A stretch of 64,000 bases of DNA from Berberis thunbergii. Lineage: Eukaryota > Streptophyta > Magnoliopsida > Ranunculales > Berberidaceae. Below the pieces are notes generated by a model that worked only from the letters and a program-made list of their open reading frames with translations, had not been told where the DNA came from and made no database searches. Of this stretch, positions 23,350-35,880 are shown piece by piece. Positions within the stretch are counted from its first letter, which is position 1. Each line of letters begins with the position of its first letter. The stretch covers positions 653,221 through 717,220 of the forward strand of contig QNQO01000530.1 in NCBI GenBank assembly GCA_003290165.1, written 5' to 3'. The position numbers and the translations under genes were made by a program.

Positions 23350-26330
23350 GCCCTTTTGACTTTGGGAACATAAGGTTTGGGCACCTTCAGTATACTCCTT
23401 GGGAGGATTCTTGCAAGTCCTCACATTGTGTCCCTGTATCCCACATTTCCTTCAAAGTCTTGTTTCTCTATGAGTGGGACCTTCTTCATCCTCATCCAAT
23501 ATTCTCCGAGTTCTAGGTCTCCTTGGTGGCCTCTTAATAGTGGGGGTAACACCAAATATGGTGCCTGCAAGATGAAAACCATCATGGGTAATATTCATGA
23601 CATTCATTACTAAGAAATAACTCATTATCATCAAATGTACTTACTCAAGCCACTTTTTCATGTTTGGGATGTTGATGATGCCCCTTGAATATGTTTCCAC
23701 ATAAACTCTAACAGAGTAGTAAATTACAATACCTACAACATACACAATTCAGATTAGAAGCATTCATAATCAAACATGACGTAAAGTTTAGTAGCTACTA
23801 TGTAACTTACCATGCCCAGTTTGGTCTCTAATTGACCATGGTCACCACTTCATGCACACAGATGATGTCTGTTAGTTCCCACTGTTTGCAATCACAATAT
23901 ATGACTGATATTTTCACCCTCCAAACCTATCATCTAAACCATGAATTGCAAGTCACCCCTCCTCTCCTTGTATCTGTCCCTCAGTTTTTGTACTCTAAGT
24001 ACAACCCTTCAATATCCCACTACATGTTTTTTGTGCTCCTATCAAATATTAGCCTCATCAAGAGCAAGTGATACTCTTCAATGAAGTTGCATATTAGCCT
24101 CCACGTATCTCCATTTGCTCCCTAAAATGTGACAAACCCATCATCTAAACCATGGATTGCAAGTCACCCCTCTTTTCCTTGTCCCTCAGTTTTTGTACTC
24201 TACGTACAACCCCTCAATATCCCAGTAGGTGTTTTTTGTGCTCCTATCAAACATTAGCCTCATCAAGAGCAAGTGATACTCTTCAATGAAGTTGCATATG
24301 CGTTTATCTCTCAACTTTAGGATCCAATTGTTAAAGTTTTCACTGAAATTATTGGTAATGTGCTCCGAACAAATTCGAATATCAAACTTTGCTCTACTCT
24401 AAGTGGTTACATCCTTGTCCACCAGCCACTTGTAAGCACTTTCATCTACATCTTTAATTTGAATTTGATTGTAGGTCATATCAACCTCCTTTAAGCCCAT
24501 GCAGTCTTCCAAGCTAGCTTTGTAAGAACTCTCCCCATGCCCAACCTTCTTGAAGTTCTTATACACGTGTCTAACACAAAACCTGTGATCCACTTTTGGA
24601 AATAGTTGCTTAATAGCCTCAATCAATCCCTTATGTTGGTCAGATATGAATGTCGATTTCCCTGCATGCATATTCAAATCTGTTTCAACTATGCTTAAGA
24701 AAGAATGTCATGTTTGATAAGACTCAGTCTGACAGAGGTAGATGGCCAATGGAAACAATCCACTATTATCATCCAAAGCAGCGATTGACAAACAACAACC
24801 ACCATACTTGGTCTTCAAAAAGCAACCATCCAATCCCACCAAGGGCCTACATTCATGCAGCCATCCCATAATACTTGCAGAGAAAGCTACACAGACCGGT
24901 GAATCTATCATCCTCAAAATTCCTTGAACAATTGGCAACACTACCAATATTAGCTCTCAACCCTCCAAGCAACAGGAAAGAGTAACCTTGTAGTTGTCAT
25001 CATAACTACCAACCAATTTTTGCATTAGCTTTTGCCTTGCCCTCCAACCCACATGGTATGTCATATCCACTTTGTGGTCGTTCCAAGTCTGTTTTCTCAG
25101 ACTTTCGAAAATTTAACAGTAGTGTGGTGTGTCTTTATAAAGCTTTCACACTCCATAGCTACAAAGTTTGCATCAACCATTGGATTTTTCTCATTATCAA
25201 TCCTTGTGCAAGTGTGGTCTTCCTTTAATATCCTGACACTCATAGTGCGCATGTCCTTGCTAAATTAATAAAGCATACAATTTATCAAGCTTGCACTAAA
25301 CTTGAATTTTGTCATAATCATTTTTCACAAACTTGATGAACTTGTTCCTGATTGCATATCTCCTCAACCAATGCCAACATTCTTCCACATTGTCTCATTC
25401 CTTCTCAATATAAATAGACCAATCATCTTGATCAGGGCCCTCATCACTTGTATCCCCGTATACATCTTCAGTGTTTGCCATAAAGGATGCATAGTTAGCT
25501 GGAAGTGGCATTTTAGCATCCATCTCCTATTCAGTATTCACTAGAGCAACCAGAGTGGTACTTTTCTTCAGCTGGAAGCTCATCAAGGTGGGTAAACTCT
25601 GATTGAGCACCTTGGGTCTGTGCTTGATCACCTTCAAGCTATTGTTCAACTTCGTCAAATTGTGGTAAGTCATCATCTAACTTGTTAGTCAACTCATCAT
25701 ACATTTTCTTCTTCTTCTTCTTCTTCTTCTTTTCTTTGTTATTTTTGGCATCTCTCTTCTTCCTAACTCTTTTCTTCTCCTCACCCTTAGTTTTTTTCTG
25801 CCTAGATATCCCATCAGTTGGTTGTGTGGGCTGAAAAACAGGGCCATATGCATCTTCTACAACTTCTACAACTGGTGGTGTTGGAATGGGCTCAGGGTCT
25901 GCTATGTTTGTCCAGATTCCATTGTTGGCATCCACTTTAAAGACCACTTTGATCTTGACTAATGCATGGATAGTATCTCCGTCATCAATCTCAACTCTTG
26001 CTCTATTCCAAAAATAAAAGACATCTTCATCATTTTGTATATCCATCTTTATCCATCCTTCCAGAAAATTTATTAGTTTGTGAATAGTCGGACGTTGTAT
26101 GGATTTGGTAACATTTCAAGGATCGTCTTGTTCAAAATATCTCAACTCAAGTAATCCCCATCCACCCCTTCAATCATTACAGATGACATCAACTTTCCAC
26201 CAACCAGGGATTGCAACTTGCGTACCCTACTGCCCACCAAAGTGCACTTTTATGTTCCAAATTGAAAGTTCAGCTCCTCATGTACCATCACTGCAATATA
26301 CTATTGTGTTAAATAACAATAACACATAAA
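23350..26330 (-). pseudogene. MULE transposase, degenerate
   Basis: Read from right to left on the minus strand. Near 26100-26300 is a MULE N-terminal region (VHFGGQ, then WWKVDVICND) with in-frame stops. At 25639-26046 is an open stretch with an acidic and Lys-rich tract encoded by CTT repeats. At 24708-24947 is LVGLDGCFLKTKYGG, carrying the first catalytic Asp. At 24399-24677 is FISDQHKGLIEAI with the second Asp, plus FCVRHVYKNFKK. Near 24240-24370 is NNFSENFNNWILKLRDKR with the probable catalytic Glu. Near 23400-23470 is a zinc knuckle of CxxCxxxGHxxxxC type (KCGIQGHNVRTCKN). The frames do not join without correcting stops and shifts, so it is inactive. Confidence 0.8.
23930..24300. repeat. 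Internal tandem duplication of about 160 bp in the MULE
   Basis: The block AATTGCAAGTCACCCCTCCT through TTCAATGAAGTTGCATAT (about 23942-24094) recurs as ATTGCAAGTCACCCCTCTTT through TTCAATGAAGTTGCATATGC (about 24154-24302). Small differences between the copies show the duplication is old. It disrupts the C-terminal part of the transposase. Confidence 0.8.
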
Positions 26331-27782
26331 AGAACAAAATATTCATCACCACATGCAAACCCCTTAAGCAAATACATGCAAGCAGACTATGTGCATTACA
26401 CAATATTGTTGCATTACACAATCTATATGCATTACACAATATTGTTGTATTCTCTCAACATGATATAAGCCGATGCACTCTACTGTTGGTGATGAATATA
26501 AGCATGATAAACATGATATATGCATTAAACACTACTGTTCTATTCCCTCAATCAAGTAGTCATTATATAAGCATGAATAAGGCTATGCAAATATATAATT
26601 TAGATTGAAAACGACAACACACAAAGAAGTCAAACCTGAAGTTTTTACAACAATCATCACTATAGAAGTCACACAAGAAATGTAATAATGTTGATGCATT
26701 TACTCACAATACATGTGTTGTTACACACAAGGAATGTGACAGCAGTGTATAATGCATAGCCTATATAGTGTGCATTTACACAAAGTAGTGTAATTAACAT
26801 TAGTATGCAGTTACACACAAGGAATGTAATAATGGAACCCTAGATGCTCATGTATCAACAGAATCATAAAAAAACCTTACCCCTAAATCAACATGCAGAG
26901 TCAAACCCAAAACAAGAAAGGGGATACTTACAATATTTCACACCATGTAACAAGAAGAGCTCTGGGAAAGTGAACATTTGGTTTAATATCTCCCATGAAC
27001 TCATCAGAGTCATAATGAGTGAAATTGCACCCGAGATTGGGGTAGTCATCACTTGAATAGTCGTTGAAGTAACTCATTCCACTACTGAAGTTACTGCAAC
27101 TACTAAACGGAGTGTAATCCTCCTATTGTATACTCAAAGCAATGTTATTGTCATTGCTAATATCCATCGCAGTTGTCGGCCTCTTCTTCTTCACTTGTGC
27201 TCAGATATAGGGTTCAAATGATCAACCCAACTAGTGTTTCTTCTTCAACTAACAAATCGCACAGACAAGAGAGAGTAAAGAAAGTGAAGAAATATATGGA
27301 AAAGTGAGTTTTCCCTCCAACTCTCTTTAGGGATCCAGTGGCAAGTTTGATACAATGGAGGGAAATGGTAGATTTCACACTGAGAAGACAGAGTGAATAG
27401 AGACAAAGTGTAGAGAGAAAACAAAGAGAAGAGATATGCAAAATGGGGGGAGTTTTCGTATACCTCTCTATATGGAGATGGTGATCGAGTGGATTGGTAC
27501 AAAATTTCAATCCAAGCCCAATCAATGGCAGTGAGTTGATTGACCAAGGCCCCCCTTACGATGATGGATTTTGGGCTCCACGTGGAATACCTTTATGGTG
27601 GATGATCTGGATTGAAATCCTTTCACATCAATAGCACTTCTGCGTGCGATCCATGTGCAATGGCCTTAAGGGTGTTTTTTTTCACCAAAATCAGGAACGT
27701 TGAGGGCAGTAACCGTAAATGAATGTGGACAGCTAGTCCATGGGGGCATCTGCAAGACGGTATATTTTAAGGGCTAATCCTT

Positions 27783-28444
27783 AACTGGGTATTTTGAGAG
27801 GAGAACCCTCGTTAAAGTGAGTTTTGTACTCTGGTTCGTGGATAATTTCAATAACAAAATACTGAGAATTCTCGTCAAGCCATAGATAGGTGGAGTGGGC
27901 TAATATTCCAACACTCCCCCTTAGCGCAAGCACGAGGAAAATATTAAAAAATTTCGTAGCTATTACTATGGACGACATTCAAAACGACCTAGTACTAATG
28001 CTCTGATACCATGATAAATGACCTCCGATAACCAAAATGCTCCGATACCATGATAAATTGTCAATTATCTAAAAGCTCGAACAAGGAAAATCTTGAAATT
28101 CTCCCATGATAAATGGAATGGGCTTCCTACACTCCCCCTCAGCGCAGCGTGAGGAAACTATTGATAATTCTCGCAATGATTGCGCTGGAAGATACTCGAA
28201 CCCATGACCTCCGAGGACCAAAGCTCTGATACCATGGTAAATTGTCATTTCTTGAAGAGCTCAAATTTGTAGAGATGATAATTTGATCACATATCAAGTG
28301 GGAACGAGAGTAGATGCATGAGGTCCAACATACGTCGGTGAACAGCAATAGTACAACTACACCATAAACTCACACAGTACTATCGTGCATAACCACATGG
28401 GGAATTAGGCCCAAGTATAACTGGAATGGCTTAATATTTCAACA
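27783..28444 (-). mobile_element. Tandem TRIM array: three LTRs and three primer-binding sites
   Basis: On the minus strand, LTR a (28444-28235) starts TGTTGAAATATTAAGCC and is followed at once by TGGTATCAGAGC (28234-28223). A purine tract GAGGGGGAG leads to LTR b (28131-28051, shortened) and a variant site TGGTATCGGAGC (28050-28039). A further TGGTATCAGAGC lies at 28011-28000. Then AAGGGGGAG leads to LTR c, which starts TGTTGGAATATTAGCCC at 27913 and is cut off by the MULE end at 27782. The spacers carry GGTCATGGGTTCGAG-like sequence. No protein is coded. This is a concatenated or recombined TRIM of a different family from the one at 21628. Confidence 0.75.
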
Positions 28445-29238
28445 ATTACTTGTTCATGCTTGTTTAATTTCTCGCTTGAGATCTATTATTTGATTGTATT
28501 TCGATTTGCATGAAAATGGAGAAATTAGGGGATCCAAACTTAAGTTATATTTCTAATCGATTGCTCCAATTTGGGACTTGGACAAAAAGTTACCACATGT
28601 TATATAAACTACCAGTTACTGCCAAGAGTTTATTTGAGTCAGAATCAAAGTTTGATTCAAGTTTCACGAAACTTTACATTATGGTCGTCCAATGCTAGTT
28701 TCCAAGTCATCAGGACAAAATTTTCATTCTTTTAAGTTTTAGTTCTTTGAATTTTTACCCTGTGTTTTAATTGTTATTTTTTACGAGTAACTACTTGTAA
28801 TTAGCTACTCTAGAGTTGCAACATTGAGCGGTCAACCTTAAATCAAATCCTCATCCATGTTTGTTTTGAAAGAATATTTTTTTGTAGTTTGTGGTCATAG
28901 GATTTAGACAGAGCAGGTGAGGGATGGGAGTTCATATGGAGTCCCCCTAAATTGAGTCCATTAGGTGCAAAAGTGATTGTTCAAATAGAAAAACCTTATT
29001 AATGGGAAGAAATGAAGAAATGTCGTTGTAAACAAAGTGTCTAGCATTGGTGTATCTAAGGCTTAATAACAAGGATGATGAAAACATAGGAGAGAATGTA
29101 GGGCCAAGCAAACTCGAAGGATTGAGAGTGATCATGTTGCGAAAAAAGGTTGAGAATGTGAGAGCTCTTCAACTGGTAACCTTAATAATTTTTTTAAAGT
29201 GATGCAACTGCTATATGCTTCATTCAAATAACAACAAT

Positions 29239-29393
29239 TCTAGGGAGCCTTGTTTGGGGGCCTCTTTTGTGCCTCTTTGGGGTTTTTTGACACTTATACC
29301 CTTTCTATGTATGGTGTTTGTAGTTGTGTTTTAAAGAGAGGTAAAAAGTGAAAAAAAAGGCACATAAGAGGCCCCCAAACAAGACTCTCTAGA
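29239..29393. mobile_element. 155-bp MITE with about 40-bp inverted repeats
   Basis: The left arm TCTAGGGAGCCTTGTTTGGG continues GGCCTCTTTTGTGCC. The right arm reversed is TCTAGAGAGTCTTGTTTGGG then GGCCTCTTATGTGCC. It has no coding capacity, and its superfamily is uncertain because the target duplication is not clear. Confidence 0.8.
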
Positions 29394-30032
29394 CTTACTC
29401 TTCAAATAAAATTTCTATTGGTTTTATCATAAGCTTCATGTTTGCTTATGATGCAAAGTTTATTATTTTGCCGCCTATAGCTAAAGACTCCATAAATTCA
29501 ATGTTGCAACCAAGTACTCTCCTGCCTCATGCGTGACGATGATCCAACTAAAGGCGATATCTTGATAGATAAGCAACAAGATGAGATGAGTACATAAATT
29601 GTTTCCAAGGAGTTAGAGATGGCAAAGGGGAACTTGACACCTTTTATAAATGTTGATAGTATCCCTACAACAAATCGTGATTCGTTGTATATCCCTAATG
29701 ATTGACTGGTTTGGCCCTTCAATAGTGAAGTCAGTTTCACGAATTATTAGTAACATTATGAACCAGTTGGCTAGCCATCTTTTAGCTATTGTTGATAATG
29801 TGCATGATGCAGATAGCGACAGTGGAAAACACACTTGAGAAATTTCAAGAATGAGATGAGGTTATATTATTAGTTGAGCGCCAATAATTTTCAGTGCAGT
29901 AGTTTTTAGATTATGTTCAGATTATGAAGTCATCATATGAGAATGCAACTGTATTGAAGTGCGAGTATGATGATGTTGTTAACTAGTGTGAAGCAAAACA
30001 AACAGAAATGTGGATGATTTTATTAGGCCACT

Positions 30033-30666
30033 GCTAAATAACACCACCATTTCTATAGGACACCACCACCCGACTTTTTTTTTGGATCTGCTGAAGGACA
30101 CCACTATCCAACTTTTTTTGATCTGTTGAAGGACACCACCACCCATCCTCACTTTCCCTTCTTTCTTCACAGGAGCAATACCCCGGCCAACCCTACCACC
30201 ACCTCGCCTGCCACGCCCTGCCACCGTCGGTCAGCAGTGGTGGTGGTGGTGCTTGGGAGAAGAGAGAGAGATAAGAAGAAGAAGAATAAGAAGAAGAAAA
30301 ATAAGAAGAAAAATAAAAATAAAAATAAAAATTAAAAAAAGTGAAGGGGAAGAGGTAAAGAATAATAAGAAGAAAATGGGAGGAGGAGCGGAGGTGGCGG
30401 TGGTGATTGAAGAAGAATAAGAATAAGAAGATGGGGAGGGGGAAAAACAAAGATGGCGGTAGGGGGTTGTGATGGTGAAGGGGAGGATGAAGAAGATGAG
30501 AGGTAGCGGTGGTGTCGCGATTGATGAAAAAGAAATGAAGATAGAATGGAAGAGGTAGTTTTTTTTTTTTATTGGTCTGTCCTTCATAAAGTAGGGCATG
30601 AATAGTGTCCTTCAGAAAATAGGGCATTGATGGTGTCACTCAGCAAAAATGGTAGTGTTATTTAAC
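30033..30666. mobile_element. Non-autonomous DNA element with 20-bp TIRs and GGA/GAA-rich core
   Basis: The left end GCTAAATAACACCACCATTT matches the reversed right end GTTAAATAACACTACCATTT. Just inside the ends, TGAAGGACACCAC-type units repeat three times on the left and, inverted, twice on the right. The core is a strand-biased GAA/GGA tract that creates long spurious open frames (Ser, Phe, His-rich) on the minus strand. No transposase is present. Confidence 0.65.
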
Positions 30667-32463
30667 AACTTTTTAATTATGTTTGGTGATTTTTATTAAA
30701 TTTAGTTGCCTCTCAAGTTTTGGACTCTTAACAGTAAGGGGGCATCAAGAGAAAAATGGAGATAAACAGGTTTAGAGGCGATTAGGCTATCAGTAAGGAA
30801 ATAATTGAAATGTGATCCACTACTAACCACCTCTTCGTAACTTTACTCCCCCAAAATCTTGTTTGTTAAGGTCACTAGCATTGGGCACTTTACTCAGCCG
30901 AGTAATCGATGACGACCACTTGAGTGTATTTTAAAAAATGTAATTCGGTCTCCTTTACTTGTTTGCATTACTCGTCAATTGTCAATTGAAAAATGAAAAA
31001 CGAAATACCATGTAGGAGAGAGCGCAGAATAAAGAGTTTTCGAATAATAATAATTAAAAAATTAAAAATTTAAAAAAAAAAAACCTCAATTGTCAATTGA
31101 AACCGATGGGAAGGGACACAATTTGTATTTACACCATGGCTTGGATGACAAAATAAATAAGCTTTTCAATGTTTGTCATGGAATTGAATTCGTTAGGGAA
31201 CAGAATGTGCATGAAACATATGAGTCTCAAGTTGTGAATCTAATTTCACCACGTCCTTCTCACGTTACAATGCCTGCCTTAGGAACACCCAAAGCAGTAT
31301 TAAAGTAATACTCACAACAACATGCCAAGCAAAGACCTTGTAACCTTCCACCACACCTCTAAAAATCATGTCAATGGAAAACTCAAGAAACCTATTCACT
31401 TTTCTCCCTTGCCCATTATCTCCACAATTGAGTTTTTATAATGGAATACGAATCTGAATGAAACCAATAATATAAACTAAATCATTAAAACCATTGGTAA
31501 ATGAGTAGTATTATTCAAAAAACATTTCAGTCCAACATACTACCTTAACGGGGTGAAAACTAACAACAACAATACTTCCAGACATAAAAGAGCGCATCGA
31601 AGGAAGTACCATCAACTTGAAATAAAGACATAAGAGCAACAATTTACACACGACAATTGTTAGAATTACAGATGACCAACAATCAATAGCATATTCTGAC
31701 GGGACAATCACATCAAAACATATGAAATAAATCATCCCTTTGAACCTAATGGTCCATCACAATATCTCAAATTTGTGTTTTTCCAATCTGAATGTGAAAT
31801 TGTAGACCACAATCAAGTACTGAATCATGATTGCCAAACAGTAACTTTCTCATTATTCAAGATGGATAGTTCTCGAACTGACTATACAGACTATAATTCA
31901 GGCTTTGTGTCTGACAAGCTACAAAAATGAATAGTAAAAACAGACTAATATCTGGGTCCTGGCATTAAATCCCCTTGTAGCCATGTTAAAATCGAAATGA
32001 ACTTTTTATTTTGAAAGGCTAAAAAAAAAAAAAAAAAAAAAAGCGAAATGAACTTAATTAAGCAAAACCACAGGGCATATAAATAAATGCTAAAGTTGCA
32101 AAAAATCTAACCAAGTCTAGCCTCTCAGTAACATAATAACAAAATATGTTTCCAATTTCTACATAGTTTTCAACTTTCCACTTGAATGTTTACGGCCAAA
32201 ACTTGGTCACAAAGTAGAAGAACCAAACATAAAAGAAATAGATAAGATACAAAACCCTACCTGCCACAAAACTGCAATTATGGATGCCTACCCACACTTA
32301 CAATGTGCATCAGTTGGGATCCTCATTGCAAATGTGCAGAACATATCCATAGTCAAATAAGTCCAAAAGATGGTTTACCACACTAACCTCATAATTAAAA
32401 CCATATCAAAATAGTACTTACCATATGAATCCCCTTGAATACTTCGCCCAAAACAAAAGCTCT

Positions 32464-34944
32464 TCAGAGAAGATCAGCAACATTCGATGGAAGCTCCTCA
32501 ATTACCACATTGTAGAACTTCTGGATGTCAAACAGCATCCTCTCGTCATCACGGGTAACGAAGTTGATTGCAACACCCTTCCTTCCAAATCGTCCACTAC
32601 GACCAATACGATGAAGGTAGTTCTCCGGTTGGGTTGGGAGATCATAATTAATGACAAGGGATACTTGTTGCACATCAATACCACGGGCCAAAAGGTCAGT
32701 AGTAATGAGCACACGAGATGACCCAGAGCGAAATTCACGCATGATAATGTCTCTGGTGTTCTGATCCATGTCTCCGTGGGTGGCAGAGACGGTATGGTCA
32801 CGGCTCCTCATCTTATCAGTTAACCAGTCAACCTTCCGTCGGGTGTTCACAAAGATAACACTCTGGGTGATGGCCAATGTCTCATAAAGATCACAGAGAG
32901 TCTCGAGCTTCCACTCCTCCTTTTCAACATTGACATAAAACTGCTTAATACCTTCAAGAGTGAGTTCATCACGCTTCACTAGAATCCTCACAGGCTTGTT
33001 CATAAATTTCCTTGTAATTTCAAGTGCTTCTGGTGGCATTGTGGCAGAGAAAACACCAACCTGGACTTTCGAGGGCAGGAGTTGGAAAATATCATAGATC
33101 TGAGAGCAAGGGAAGCAACTGTTAATAACAGTTTTATACTGAAACCATCTTACAGGAAAGGGAAAAAATGTTGTTTCAAACACTAATACTGTTTTGATAG
33201 GGTTCAGTCGAGCAACGCAAGGAAATACTCATATATGATGCCATCTGAACAGCACAGCCCAAAACCACATCAATTTGACCAATTCTGGTTTTGTTTTAAG
33301 AAAATATATGCATGCATGCAACATCATATTCAGGCAATATGATAAATATTCTACATCACCTGGCACTATTCCTTAACCCTCTAACAATAGAAACCAATAA
33401 AAGGTTTTCAAAATAAATGATATCCCTACTCAATGGAACGTCGAAGTTCCTATTTGCTAGTTTGACGTATGTTTGCACGAAATTTGAAGTAGATATTTCA
33501 AACACAAAGACAAACCTGATCCTTGAAACCACGTGAAAGCATTTCATCAGCTTCATCCAATACAAACATCTTGATGCAATCAGGTCTAAGTGACTGCCTC
33601 CGCAGCATGTCAAACACACGCCCAGGGGTACCCACAACAACATGAACACCACTTGAAAGAATGCGTTGATCCTCACGTACACTTGTTCCTCCTACACAAG
33701 CATGAACCTTCACACCAAGATAATCTCCTAGTGCCCGCATGACTTTTTCAATTTGTTGTGCAAGTTCTCTAGTAGGAGCAAGAACCAAAGCCTGGCATTC
33801 AACCAAACCATAGTCAAGCTGCTGCAAAATTCCAGAGCAGAAAGTAGCTGTCTTTCCAGTTCCAGACTGTGCTTGCTGAATCACATCGAGTCCCTTGCAG
33901 AAGGGCACTATTCCTCTCTGTTGAATTGCAGATGGCTTCTCAAAACCTTCAAATAAATTGAGTGAACATATTTAATAATTCATAACACACTGTAAACAAC
34001 AAATAAGCATCAGAAAAGTTAAACAAAAAACTATAGAACGTGATGATAGCTCCTAAAATTAATAAGATACAATCCATATTTGGTTAGGGTATAAAGAAAA
34101 AGGTAACAGAAAAGAAACATGTTAAAATTTACTGAAACCCAAATGAAACATACAATAGAACCATTATTCTTCCATTACAAAAATATATCTTCTTTAAGAA
34201 AAGGGGTAAGGAACCACATTCCCAAATGTAGAAAGAATGCCAAAATACCAGGACAACAAGAAAATCTTAACCTAGACAGAAATGCAGTCATGCCATAATT
34301 TCTTTTTTATCCCAATTTTTGGAGCTATATAATTTCAAATCCTTAAAAAGTAGTGAGAAAAACCAAAAAGTAATCCACCCCCAAGTGACTAGTAACAACT
34401 GGAACTCCGGCGATGATAAATAAAATATTTAAAACGAAAAGAGCCAGCGAAACATTAATGAAAAGATTTAGCAACCTAGACAAATAAAAAAAAATTGATC
34501 AAATGCAAAGACCAAAAGATAAGGTTGACAATAGCAAACTAGTCGATGACCGGCAATAATATGTATGCCAACATTAACAATAAGAATTTTGGATCTGTAA
34601 AGACAAGGCAAAAATATGTTGTACCGTATGCATAGATTCCTCTCAAAAGGTTCTCTTGCAGACCCATGGCATCAAAACTTTCATGGACTTCATCATATGA
34701 TGTAAAGAAATCTTGCCCTTCTGAAGAAAGCCTACTCCATCCATCCATCCCATTAAAAAAATCAAGCATGAGTTACAACAGCGTCAGAAACAAAAATATT
34801 CAAAATATCAAATGCTTCCAAGACAACTCAAAGAATTGATGAAACGTATAGGAATCAAAACAAGAAAATTACTTACAATTCACTCATTTTCGAATCATAC
34901 TGTCGTGCATCAAATTGTGACCCTTCTGGTACCACTCCCGCCAT
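32464..34944 (-). CDS. EIF4A: Eukaryotic initiation factor 4A (DEAD-box RNA helicase)
   Basis: The exons are 34877-34944, 34625-34731, 33516-33946 and 32464-33099. They join without a break into 413 residues, the length typical of plant eIF4A. The protein starts [20 protein letters not shown] and ends NVADLL. Motifs are the Q motif [10 protein letters not shown] (59-68), the Walker A AQSGTGKT (84-91), Ia [12 protein letters not shown] (189-192), SAT (220-222), ARGID and HRIGRSGR (365-372). It is the ATP-dependent helicase of the cap-binding complex eIF4F, unwinding 5' UTRs in the cytoplasm. All splice sites are GT-AG. The coding sequence is free of indels, which makes the damage in ELIP and DGAT1 stand out. 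Confidence 0.97.
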
Positions 34945-35682
34945 GACTGAGTCAGATCATTAGACACATTGTTAGATTCCAGATTGCATCATAGCTAAAA
35001 TGCTACTATGCCCCATACTAAGATCATGTCATCATAGCGCCAGACCAAAGTGTACACTCAAAACTGCAGACTAGCTAATAAATTGACAATCTTACTTTAT
35101 TTTGCAAGAGAATATCCTATCTTATTATGTTATATGAACTAATGAAATGGATAAAAAACAAATTTTACTTCAATTGCAAATCAACTATAATGCAAATTTT
35201 ACTTCAATTGCAAATCAACTATCCTCAATTGGCATTACCAACTCCTCATATTTGTAGTTTATAATAAAGTAAAAGTTAATTACAGCTCCCCCCCAATATA
35301 AAAAGCTTACCTTGATCAAATATTAGATGACAATACTATCTACAAATTTTCCCCAGCCATACTACAAACAAGACTAAACCCATAATCCAAACACACTCAA
35401 ACAAATGCAACAAAAACCAACAAACGTATAATCCTTGTTAAGCAAAGCAATCAGCAATATGTAAACCACAAATAAACCCAACTTTGATGCTTGTTACTCA
35501 ACAAATTGAGAAATTTTCTGATACAATCATAAAACTCTTACCCAAAAAAACAACCAGTAAATCAGATTGGAAGCTTAACTAGCGTTTCAAACAAAACCCT
35601 AACTAGCATAAAAACCACTCTAAAAACAAAGCCAGGATCGACGAAACCCATCGATCTAAGAACAAACCAAAGAAACACCTAC

Positions 35683-35880
35683 CTGAATCAACAACCACAA
35701 CAAACTGGAAAGAGAGAAATTAAACATAGATGAAATTGAAAAAGAGATGAGAAGAAGAAGAAGAAGAAGAAATCGAACCTGCAGTTGATGATGATGATGA
35801 TCACTGAGAGAAAAAGTGGGATTAGGTTTAGGTTTCACCAACTCCTCGAGTCACCTTTCACGCTATATCTAATGAGATCT
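35683..35880 (-). other. eIF4A 5' UTR exon(s) and promoter-proximal region
   Basis: On the minus strand a leader runs from roughly 35880 through CACTTTTTCTCTCAGTG and CAT repeats to the donor CTGCAG|GTTCGATT (35779/35778). The coding exon has its acceptor CTGACTCAG two bases before ATG, implying a leader intron of about 830 bp. A possible 22-nt extra leader exon (35683-35704) has an acceptor CTTTCCAG and donor GATTCAG|GTAGG. Leader introns are common in plant eIF4A genes, but neither exon is confirmed by sequence alone. Confidence 0.5.

Larger units (their letters stand above)
22061..27782 (-). mobile_element. Mutator-like element (MULE) with long TIRs, 5.7 kb, decayed
   Basis: The left end AAGGGATAGTCCTAAAATAT continues to GCAGATGCCCCACTGGATTAG. 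The right end, reversed, starts AAGGATTAGCCCTTAAAATA and continues to GCAGATGCCCCCATGGACTAG. The match runs about 75 bp into a shared GGTTACTGC/TGTTACTGC. Between them, on the minus strand, lie a MULE N-terminal region, a transposase core and a CCHC knuckle, all broken. I see no 9-bp target duplication. It lies between two TRIM clusters. Confidence 0.85.
28445..32463. other. Intergenic region between TRIM array and eIF4A
   Basis: Apart from the MITE at 29239-29393 and the inverted-repeat element at 30033-30666, this region has no recognised gene. Open frames such as those at 29498-29838 and 31090-31308 are short, lack domains and show no exon context. A poly-A tract lies near 32021-32043. The part next to 32463 is the eIF4A 3' UTR and flank. 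Confidence 0.5.

Noticed and set aside
25639..26046. 135-codon frame considered as a separate gene
   Set aside because: It lies between the MULE TIRs, in the transposase orientation, and carries a CTT-encoded Lys run; it is part of the decayed element.
30193..30639. 148- and 122-codon minus-strand frames rich in Ser, Phe and His
   Set aside because: Composition follows the GAA/GGA simple-sequence core of a transposon; no protein family resemblance.
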